64,000 bases of DNA from Hermetia illucens. Taxonomy: Eukaryota; Arthropoda; Insecta; Diptera; Stratiomyidae. Shown here one piece after another: positions 56,344 through 64,000 of the stretch. The DNA lies in NCBI RefSeq assembly GCF_905115235.1, contig NC_051854.1:71477463-71541462 (forward strand), in the 5' to 3' direction. Position 1 is the stretch's first letter. The number at the start of each line of letters is the position of its first letter. The notes under the pieces were generated by a model that worked only from the letters and a program-made list of their open reading frames with translations, was not told where the DNA came from and ran no database searches. Both the position numbers and the translations under genes were made by a program.

Positions 56344-57063
56344 ATTATCATCATCAATGGCGGTATCTGGTATAGGCCTGCCTTAATAAGGAACTCCAGA
56401 CATCCCGGTTTTGCGCAGAGATCCACCAATTCGATATCTCTAAAAGCTGTCTGGCGTCCTGACCTACGCCATCGCTCCATCTTAGACAGGGTCTGCCTCG
56501 TCTTCTTTTTCTACCATAGATATTGCCCTTATAGACTTTTCGGGTTGGATCATCCTCATCCATACGGATTATGTCACCCGCCCACCGAAACCTATTGAGC
56601 CGGATTTTATCCACAACCGGACGGTCATGGTATCGCTCATAGATTTCGTCATTGTGTAGGCTACGGAATCGTCCATCCTCATGTAGGGGGCCAAAAAAAC
56701 GCGGCCAAGAGTTCGCAATTTTTCTTGCTAAGTTTCCGAGGAATACTTGAGGACTGGCAAGATCATTGTCTTGTACAGTAAGAGCTTTGACCTTATGGTG
56801 GGACGTTCCGAAAGGAGCAGTTTTTGTAAGCTGAAATAGGCTCTGTTGGCTGACAACAACCGTGCGCGGATTTCCTCATCGTAACTGTTATCGGTTGTGA
56901 TTTTCGACCCTAGATAGGAGAAATTATCAACGGACTCAAAGTTGTATTCTTCTATCCTTATTTTTCCTGTTTGATCAGTGCGGTTTGTTATTGTTGGTTG
57001 GTTGGTTTTCGATGTTGATGTTGCCACCATATACTTTGTCTTGCCTTCATTGATATGCAGCCC
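56344..57063 (-). mobile_element. LINE family D, copy D5, with 13-bp target duplications
   Basis: A 5'-truncated D element: GLHINEGKTKYMVATST, NFSYLGSKITTDN, MILPVLKYSSET, IRLNRFRWAGDIIRMDEDDP and RRRGRPCLRWSDGV, then the 3' end with GATGATGATAAT. Perfect duplications AACTCCGCATATC at 56331-56343 and 57064-57076 flank it and lie within the R1b RT sequence. It is 720 bp long. Confidence 0.93.
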
Positions 57064-57763
57064 AACTCCGCATATCGTTTGGTATAATTTTATTCCTTCA
57101 TCTGATTCGCAGCACAGAACCCTATCGATTAGGAAGTCGGCAACGATACGCACCGGGTACTTCGCTACGCCTAAGTTGATTAAAAACTCAAGTATCTTGC
57201 TCCATCGAGAGGAATTGAAGGAGTTCTTCACATCGAGTGTGATCACTGCACAGCATTTGTCCTTGTCTAGTCCGGTCTTAGTTGTGTTAGCTACTAGGAA
57301 ACTGCATCCTTTGTAGACCTCCCCTTTCAAAAACCGAACTAATTTTCGGAGAGACCGCCATCTTTTTCGGTAATTGGAAGTAATCTGTTATAGATTTCTC
57401 ATTCGAATAGTTTGCCAGTATTATTTGGAAGGCATATCGGCCTGTAGGACGAAGCTTTACCCAAAGGTTTGTTTAGCTTGGGAACTAGTATTAATTTCTG
57501 CTCCTTCCATTGTGTAGGAAATGCTTCTTCTTTAAGGCATGTGGTGAACGCCTTGGCAAACATATTTCGAGCTATTTTTACTGCTGCCTTGAGAGGTTTA
57601 TTGGGGATGCTATCCACGCCAGGTGCTTTATTTCCAACAATTTTTTCCGCAGCTTCGAGGGCCTCCTTTTCACTAATCATGGAAATTTCAACGATGTCTC
57701 ACAGTGGGAAGGTTAGCGGTACTCACATTCTGTGGGAAAAGATCCGTTACTATTCCATTAAGC

Positions 57764-58008
57764 ATGCACTTTTTATGCAGCTGCCCGGCATCCTCAGATC
57801 TCAGACGAAGACACCTTGGCAAGGTTTTCTTCAATGAAGAATCTGCACACTCTCTGCCTCTTGAGAATGTTCTCAGATTCGCTGAAGCCTGCGAACACCG
57901 CAGACGGGAAGCCATTGAATAGGGAACTTACGGGAATAGTACAATGGGCCTAATAGTGGCCTGAGTGCTCGGAGCTGCGGCTCCCCCCAGTTAACTAAAC
58001 TAACTAAC
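57764..58008 (+). mobile_element. Short LINE 3' tail inserted in R1b, with 12-bp target duplications
   Basis: A 245-bp insert ending in TTAACTAAACTAACTAAC, flanked by perfect ATTCCATTAAGC at 57752-57763 and 58009-58020. The end of an ORF is readable (SLPLENVLRFAEACEHRRRE, stop near 57920). This is the hallmark of a heavily 5'-truncated LINE insertion. The LINE clade is not assigned. Confidence 0.85.
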
Positions 58009-59225
58009 ATTCCATTAAGCAGAGTAGGGAAAGAAATTGGTGTTGAGCGTTTTTTTTTCGATATTATTAATTTCTTCCGAGCGTTTTTATATTCTTCATG
58101 TAGCTGCTCGTATCCAAATTGGTTTCTAGTATATTTCGTTGACTGCGTCTACTTCATGTTCGTCTTAATTTTAGGCAGAGCTTTTCTGATGGCGCGACGT
58201 GTTGTTGTTTCTTGTTCCTCTTCACCTTCTTCTTTTGAATCCTGGAGAGTAACTAAGTAAAGTCTCCTTCAGATGTCCCTTACTCCTTTCCTTTTTACCC
58301 CAGTTCGCTCTGCAATGGACCGTCTGTCATCCGTTTGGTACTCGTAGTGTTCTCGTCGGGAGGCGCAGTTGTTTCTACTTCCTGCGGATTTTCTCTTACT
58401 CTCCATGTCCGCCTATAGTATGAAATCCTGTCCAGGAGGTCCTCCAGTTCGATTAGCCCGTAGAGTAGTAGAGTAGTCGATAGCCCTTCCACTGGTTTAT
58501 ATTCGAAACCATTTGGTTAGTTTCGACAGTTTTCACTGTGCCTCTTTCTGCAATTATAGTACTGCGTAGTATGGTCTGGGTTTCCTGCCTCCGTTACAGG
58601 TGCCGCATTATTTTGCGAGTCCTTCTCTGCGCGTCCTGAAGGCTTGTCGGGTATTCCAGCCCTTGTTGCCTCCTTCGCTGGGCGCTGGGGCGAGCGACGC
58701 ATTTTCGTGCTGCGAACAAACGCAGCCTGCTCATGCTCCACTTCGACTATCTCCTCGTTTGATTTGTTTTTGTTCGCCATTTAAGTTGTTTACCAGCGCA
58801 TCGTGTGCAAGGGAGCGGGCCGCAATAGTCAGGAACGGGTATACCCTCGGGACAAAGCCCCTACCCCAGTCCCCTGAGGCCTAACCTGCGATTAGCTGAT
58901 CCCGGAATTCACGGACGGATCAGCGCTCGCTCGGGGCAACGCGGTCTACTAACACCGGTTCAAGGCACACTACCCGACAAGAATCCCGAAGGAACTGGCT
59001 CCTGATACACGCCACAACTACCACCTTGGCAGAGCTAGGCTCACATCACCCCATCGACGTCGACAACGAGTCGTCGACGGCTCCAGGGACTACCAGTGTG
59101 TCCCGGTGTGTATCGGTCATTAGCAGTTCGCTCTTCACCGAGAAACTTTCTCTAGGCTACCTATGGAATGGAATTTTTCACTATGTACACACTGAACTGT
59201 CATGAACTCATCGCTCCTCACATAG

Positions 59226-59281
59226 CGAAACATAAAACCTTTTATACCTGAAGCGTCGAGCTTCCGGTTTCCCGTCTTGTT
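59226..59281 (+). repeat. 3' end of the dispersed 0.8-kb repeat, copy 4
   Basis: ATAAAACCTTTTATACCTGA then AGCGTCGAGCTTCCGG and TTTCCCGTCTTG match the last 55 bp of copy 1. Confidence 0.65.
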
Positions 59282-59369
59282 TTGTTCATTTTTCCAGTAT
59301 GTATATCTATATATAATTACTTACTTCTTAAAAATAAAACCAATTTTAAAAACAAAATAAAAACAAAAA

Positions 59370-59495
59370 CAATTTATCCAAAGCAAACTGCGAACATTAG
59401 AGGCGACCAGAAAAGTGCGGTTACGGACGCCGCGTATAGAAAAAGGGGGAGCAAGTTAAAGTGAGGTAACTCCGCCCGGTGATGTAACACCTGAT
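59370..59495 (+). mobile_element. R1b-type LINE 3' end fragment
   Basis: Resembles 650-770: codons for a basic tail (AAYRKRG) followed by AACTCCGCCC and GTGATGTAACACC. Only the extreme 3' end is present. Confidence 0.6.
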
Positions 59496-59992
59496 GGTGG
59501 TTACACGAAGGAATTCCACACACTGTTGTCTTCAGGTCACAATTTTTTTAATCCAACCCCCCCTCCCCCCCAAAAAAAACAAAACAATCCATGTATTCAT
59601 GCAATTGGCCACAATCGGTGAAAAATTCAGCAACCATTATTCCAACGAACTTTTTATTAGTTTATTTACCTTTTCATGCATAAATATATTCCAAACGGTT
59701 TTGAATTTAATGAAACCGAAATAATAACTTTCATTAAAATCATTCAACGGTTAAAAAACAGTAACTTCCACAATCCACTCCATCACACATCATGCCACAC
59801 CAAATTCCTATGCATACATCTGTCATCGCACAACCCACTGACAGCTACGTCGAAATTCCAATCGGAAAATCACAGTCTGCGGCAAATTTGGGTGTGTGCA
59901 AGAGCAACGGATGTCCCTCCGAAAAAGCCTAGTTGTCTCACCGTCTCGCATAAAGTAAATATTTTTCCGCTTTTACCAGTTCCGGAAAACAC
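59496..59992. other. Upstream flank of the arrestin-domain gene
   Basis: No gene or transposon was recognised; the stretch includes a C-run/A-run near 59555-59580 and presumably the promoter. Confidence 0.35.
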
Positions 59993-59998
59993 TCAGTT
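59993..59998 (+). promoter_or_regulatory. Possible initiator (TCAGTT) of the arrestin-domain gene
   Basis: ACTCAGTTCG, matching the arthropod initiator, lies 72 bp before the ATG. No downstream element or TATA box was found to support it. Confidence 0.3.
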
Positions 59999-60069
59999 CG
60001 CGTTTTCCCGCACTGTCATTTCCACCATCGAATAAATTGCCGTGAAATTCGCGTGTGACATACTCTGAC

Positions 60070-60184
60070 ATGGGCTTGAAAAGCTGCCAAATCCAATTGG
60101 ACAATCCATGGAACACTTACTACGCCGGCCAGACCATCAATGGCCAGGTGACATACACCTTTGACTCGCCGAAGAAGGTCCGAG
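60070..60184 (+). CDS. Arrestin-domain protein, first coding exon
   Basis: ATG opens GLKSCQIQLDNPWNTYYAGQ, then TINGQVTYTFDSPKKVRG, ending at a GTAAGT donor (60185) after one base of the next codon. This is the start of the arrestin N-terminal beta-sandwich as found in alpha-arrestins (ARRDC/TXNIP type): a strand with FDNPW, YYAGQ and a loop ending in SPKKVRGI. Such proteins act as adaptors for receptor ubiquitination and endocytosis. No further exon was recognised before the window ends at 64000, so the gene continues to the right after an intron of at least 3.8 kb. The fly genome has many paralogues, so no symbol is given. Confidence 0.8.
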
Positions 60185-61194
60185 GTAAGTACGTGATTGC
60201 TGGCGAGGAATTTACGCACGTGGAGCACCGCAGTTCTATTCCCTGGGCTCAGTGCGACCGGATTCCGGTGCATAGACGGCTGTCAATGTCCTCCTCTGCG
60301 ACTATTTTTAGCGTTTCTGTCACTCAGGTGTTGGACAAAGCAGGGCCATGGGCAGGGGGCAGGCGTGTGATCTCTGCAGCAAGCCGATGAATCACAATCC
60401 ATCTGGGAGGAAGCAACGATGCCAAGACGTCGCCGTCGAGTATGAGATAAGCACGGTCGGAAACTGGGAGCTGATAACTTATCTCATCATTGCAAGTTGT
60501 ACCTAATTTAAATGTATGCAGTGAGTGACCACTGGAGCCGCCTTCATTGAGCGCGACCAGTGACGGGGTCCACGTTCCATTCGATTCCGCTATTTGGCGT
60601 GACCGGATTACAGACGTGAACTGACGTCATCTTGTTGCGTCTTCCAATTGTTGTAGTTTGGAAATATGTAAATTTCGATGCTAATTTGGTTGGCATAGTC
60701 TTGGGAGATGTTTCCTCAATTTGAGGCCTGGAAGGGAACTCTCTTTTGCAAACGTCTATGCATCGCCAGGTCCAGTACAACGACAAAGATTTAAAGTTCA
60801 AAACTGTATTATTACTAACTTCTTTCCCGGTTCTTATAGCGAGGAAAGTAAATGAATTCGATTACGACGCCGTTTCCGTGTGTCTTGCAATGGTCAACGG
60901 AAGGAGATAAGTTGTCTCCGATATGCTAACACAGTAGCCCCTTGTGTATTAGAGTTCGGAGAAATAGTAGGTTCACCTGCCAAATTACCATATCCGTTAA
61001 AAACAACAATTCGGAACGCTCATTTATTAATTGTAATGGTTTAAAAATTGAATTTTCACAAGGATTTGCACTGAGCGCGATGCGAACCTTTCTTGTGACT
61101 TGTGCGTGTGTGGTGGTACTCGCCACCCCCATCTAACGGGATATTCCGGATTCGTTAACCTATCGCAGGATTTCCGTTAGTAGATGCGATGCTA
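60185..61194 (+). other. Start of intron 1 of the arrestin-domain gene
   Basis: Begins GTAAGTACG. No exon, repeat or transposon was recognised in this stretch; LINE debris starts at about 61195. Confidence 0.5.
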
Positions 61195-62010
61195 CCCGTC
61201 GCAACTGGAGAACATCAGCATCTAATGTCTGATGCGTCCATTGGCGTAGCATTCACATAGGAAATGCTCCGTGGATTTCGCTTCCTCATTACAGGAATTG
61301 AATAATTCCTATTCTGAACATATGCCCAGCTAGTGAATTATGTCCTGTCAGAATGCCAACAATACTTCAACAAGTCCTGTTTTTCGACAGGATAAACTTT
61401 GCGGTAAGCATGTTCGGTTGGGAGAGGAAAAGTTTGGTGTGTGTAGCAGCATTTAGGCTCTGCAACTTGTCATTGTGGGAAGCTTGTTCCCAGTTTTTGA
61501 ATACAGCCTTATCTGGTACTCCAATTACTGTTTCCGGTCCCGGCATGAGGGAGATTGATCCCTCTTTCGCTAAAGCATCCGAGATTTCATTTCCCTCTAC
61601 GCCACAGTTACCAAGTACCAAGAGTATTTCCATCATATTGAGTTCAAACGGTTTCTGCATTCCTGGACGATTTTTGAGGTGATCAAAGGACTACTCAACG
61701 CCCTCAATGCAGTTTGGCTATCACTGCAGATTGCGATGCGCATGTCCTTCAACTGCTCGTCAATCACCCACTTCGGCTTGAAAAACCGTTGCATATTGTT
61801 CCAAAGGAAAAGCCTACTTCTGTTTTTATTCAGGAGGTATACTCCGGCTCCAGAACCCTGTTCTGTTTCTGAGCCATCGGTGTAGAAGACTTCCGCATTC
61901 CGTTCCTCCGGGACTTCCCAGTTCTCTCTTCATTTCAGGGTTACTTCATATCTTCTACCAAATTGATGTATGGGGGCACGAGAATCGAAAAGCATTTGTA
62001 AAAACTGGAG
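61195..62010 (-). mobile_element. LOA-2 LINE, RNase H to zinc region
   Basis: The minus strand gives RDAPIHQFGRRYEV-type text near 61970, YTDGSETEQGSGAGVYLL near 61880, SDSQTALRALSSPLITSKIV near 61690, a decayed LVLGNCGVEGNEISDALAKEG near 61590, and then the C-terminal FRIGI and Cys motif near 61310-61220. It is closely similar to 54629-55305. Confidence 0.85.
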
Positions 62011-62089
62011 TCAGGTAAAGGAAAGGTAATACTCCAACCTGCTTAAATTTACCAAATTTGTCGCCAAATGCCTAAATTCACGGCAAGAA

Positions 62090-62755
62090 ATACATACCAA
62101 TCACACTAATTTGGCTAAAGCCTTCGACACTGTAAATTACAAGATACTTCTATCCAAACTCTCGTCTCTAAGCGTTCCTATATCATTTGTTTTATGGCTT
62201 GCCTCTTACCTTTTCAACCAATCCTGCCGCGTCTCTTTTGACGGCTGCACTCTTGTTCGTTGATGCTCGACTAATGGTTTAGCGCTTAACGTCAGAAAGT
62301 GTCACTCTATGTTCTACTTCCTAAAATCCTCACCCACTTCTTTCCCCTACTCTCTTAACGGACATTCCTTGTCCTGCTTAAATTCCACTCAAGACCTCGG
62401 AGTCACTTTTGATACTAAGCTCCGTTTTGACACCCATTGCCTCGAAGTCACCAATCGAGCAACAAAACTGTCAGGCTTTTTACTTCGCTCCTCTGATTTT
62501 AACTCCATTCAATGCTCCTTAGCCCTCTTCAATTTCCTCGTGAGGAATACCCTCGAGTACTGCTCCGTGATCTGGTCATCCTCCCGTAACTGTGATTGTC
62601 TCGTCCTTGAAAATGTGCAACGTAAATTCACCCGTTTCCTCATCTTTAAGAAAAGCTTCCCTCGTGTGGACTACCACTCCCGCCTCCGCTTTCTGAGGGC
62701 AATAAGTAATTAGAGTTTACTCTTTTTGTTGTCCGTTAAATTAAATAAATAAATG
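62090..62755 (+). mobile_element. Jockey/CR1-group LINE fragment, palm to C-terminus
   Basis: The + strand reads LAKAFDTVNYKILLSKLSSL near 62110. After a deletion of the YADD region it reads LNVRKCHSMFYFLKSSP, LGVTFDTKLRFDTHC and RNTLEYCSVIWSSS...LENVQRKFTRFL near 62600. It ends shortly before a TAAATAAATAAATG tail near 62740-62755. The open frame 62309-62713 covers the thumb. It is a dead copy. Confidence 0.75.
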
Positions 62756-62765
62756 AATAGTCTAT

Positions 62766-62850
62766 CTACACACCGTTTCAAAATCCGGATCAACAACAAG
62801 CACAGCCACGTCATCAGCATAAGCTTGAGCGTGAATCCGTAGTGGGTGAG
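62766..62850 (-). mobile_element. LOA-2 RT fragment with YADD box
   Basis: The minus strand reads AQAYADDVAVLVVDPDFETV, the LOA-2 palm motif with intact Tyr, in a scrap under 100 bp. Adjacent LOA-like sequence at 62870 runs in the opposite direction, so the two are rearranged. Confidence 0.6.
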
Positions 62851-62869
62851 AGAACTAATCCTTCTTCTT

Positions 62870-63200
62870 ATAATGGCTTCTGATTCTCGTATCTCCAGAC
62901 ATCTATTTGGGGGTACGAATCCTCAAACGCAGAGAAAACTGGGGAGAGATAGAAGCGTGCGTGCCGGGATATACTGAGCTCTTTTATAGCGACAGGACAG
63001 TCTACTCTTCGGATAAAAACAGGGGGTGGTCTTTCTGTGTGTGTCTGTGATATTAAGAGCAGCAATCTGGATGATTGATGATCGATTGAACGGTAGGTAC
63101 ATCGTAATCGGCATAGGTAATCAAGCTATCCTGAGGGCGTTAAGCAGTCCTTTGACTATCTCGAAAATAGTTTAGAAATCATCTGAACTCTGGATTCAAT
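62870..63200 (+). mobile_element. LOA-2-like RNase H fragment, diverged
   Basis: The + strand resembles 54670-55010: DSRISRHLFGG, a decayed TDGS region, WMIDDRLNGRYIVIGIGNQA then LRALSSPLTISKIV near 63140. It has many breaks and appears older than the other LOA-2 copies. Confidence 0.6.
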
Positions 63201-63269
63201 ATCATCTTTAGGAAATCTCCTCAACTGCGTTGAGTTACTTATAGAAAATATCCTCCATCTCTATTCGGA

Positions 63270-63500
63270 AATCTTCGTTGATGAATAATCCTCTTTAACA
63301 TGGACTGGAATTTCGTATCCAAGTCGCGTGGTCTACAGTAACCGCCAATAACATTCCGACAAGGGATTTGCGTCTGCTTCGTTGGACTTTCCAGAGTACG
63401 AAAGTGTCGTACCACAAGAGGGAGCACTCTCTAGAGTCCCTCCATTTTACTTCGTTTAGGCCCGAAATATCCACTTTATCTTCTTTTTCTTCAGCCTTCA
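63270..63500 (-). mobile_element. LINE endonuclease fragment (family E type)
   Basis: The minus strand reads KVDISGLNEVKWRDSRECSL then a decayed LLLT/DADATW-type block, matching the endonuclease start of family E at 9490-10085. Confidence 0.5.
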
Positions 63501-63519
63501 TCCCGTTCATAAGCAGGGT

Positions 63520-64000
63520 CGGCTCGTGGTGATGGCTTTCCCATTTTAATTTATCAAATGATTGATCTGGATGCAATCTCGAGGCATTCAGATCCCCATC
63601 CAGCGTATCAAGTCACCATTGTTTCTGCCGTCGTTTTGATCGTTTACCATCAACTTCGATGTTCAGAATAATCTCGTTAGCGTGAAGTACGTGACCATAT
63701 TATCGAAGATGCCTCTCTCGTAGTTTTTCCACGATCAGTGCAACCTCATATCAATCGCGAATATCCTCATTTGGGATGTGATCAAAATGTGTTCCGCCAC
63801 TAGTCCAACGCATCACCTTCGCCTCCATTAAGGTAGAGAGAGGTATTTCAATCTCTCAGTTGTGGGGAGGTCACTGCCGCCGACAATGATTGTGCCTTTT
63901 TCACGAGGATCGGTCGTCAGATATTCAGTTTTATTCAGATTCAATCTGAGATCGTGTTGTATGAGGCGATCTTTCCATTTTTGGACAAGTTGCTCGAGAT
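63520..64000 (-). mobile_element. RTE-clade LINE, 3' part (continues beyond window)
   Basis: The minus strand matches 39690-40250: ETMLRWTSG-like text near 63800, a decayed RNEDIRD/EVALI block near 63740, then KRSKRRQKQW and LDTLDGDLNASRLHPDQSFD near 63630-63560, the RTE C-terminus. It continues past the right edge. Confidence 0.7.

Larger units (their letters stand above)
55306..59190 (-). mobile_element. R1-clade LINE (family R1b), nearly end to end, with two insertions
   Basis: On the minus strand: a long 5' part, ORF1 start near 58780 (MANKNKSNEEIVEVEHEQAA) continuing to about 58100, then RT linker and fingers (NGIVTDLFPQNVS near 57750, APGVDSIPNKPLKAAVK near 57600, ASSYRPICLPNNTGKLFE near 57430) and palm (VITLDVKNSFNSSRW near 57240). 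RT resumes at 56343 (GVPQGSVLGPLLW, GFGDDIGVTVVA near 56230), then the thumb (KPALKYLDVM), and from 55800 the C-terminus (YRISNEAPCGIAGMVPIEIL, LSGHGGNRTYLYWFG and a zinc motif near 55460). The endonuclease is deleted. Nested in it are LINE D5 and a short LINE tail. Confidence 0.8.

Noticed and set aside
56728-57330. 200-codon frame fusing R1-type RT to another RT
   Set aside because: The switch falls exactly at the 13-bp target duplication (57064-57076), so it is an insertion junction and not a fusion gene.
1-64000. CRISPR array, operon-like clusters or bacterial features
   Set aside because: No regularly spaced direct repeats, and the genes carry spliceosomal introns; the window is eukaryotic.

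Overview
The window is nuclear DNA of an insect, most likely a fly (Diptera). The evidence is intron-bearing host genes with fly-like exon layouts, an intron-containing tRNA-Tyr of the arthropod type, and a dense load of LINEs (LOA, R1, RTE and Jockey types), Tc1/mariner elements and a tRNA-derived SINE. The species cannot be fixed from sequence alone. Four host genes can be supported: importin-9 (exons between 1586 and 13009, +), tRNA-Tyr (21584-21674, -), transketolase (exons between 35564 and 45725, +), and the first coding exon of an arrestin-domain protein (60070-60184, +), whose remainder must lie beyond the window. Almost everything else recognisable is transposon debris.

Layout. 1-1240: two R1-type LINE ends, a repeat end and a SINE. 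1586-2945: importin-9 exons 1-4. 2946-10974: an 8.0-kb intron filled with a LOA LINE, a dispersed 0.8-kb repeat, a second LINE split by a Ty3/gypsy fossil, and a mariner-like fragment. 10975-13009: importin-9 exons 5-8. 13300-21510: a mariner, a LINE (family D), and a Tc1-like element that was split by a Jockey-type LINE, itself carrying a LOA piece and a SINE. 21584: tRNA-Tyr. 22247-34830: LINE D copies, an R1-type LINE with clear target-site duplications, and a Tc-type element split by a 3.65-kb composite LINE that also contains a Mutator-like element. 35564-45725: transketolase, with an 8.2-kb first intron holding a LOA-2 LINE cut by a BEL/Pao fossil, an RTE LINE and another 0.8-kb-repeat copy. 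46600-59500: further LINE copies with nested insertions. 60070: arrestin-domain exon. 61200-64000: LINE fragments.

Both protein genes spliced in silico give complete products of normal length: 1012 aa for importin-9 and 625 aa for transketolase. They share one design: tiny introns (53-74 bp) plus a single giant intron of about 8 kb. The genes have no obvious functional link with each other.

The most interesting structure is a pair of Jockey-type LINE copies (about 17785-21166 and 31151-34803) that share the same internal junction to a 5'-truncated LOA fragment and the same premature TAG upstream of it, yet sit in different Tc-type transposons. One is bounded by a perfect 15-bp duplication. 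This suggests that an already dead, two-LINE composite was copied at least twice by machinery supplied in trans.
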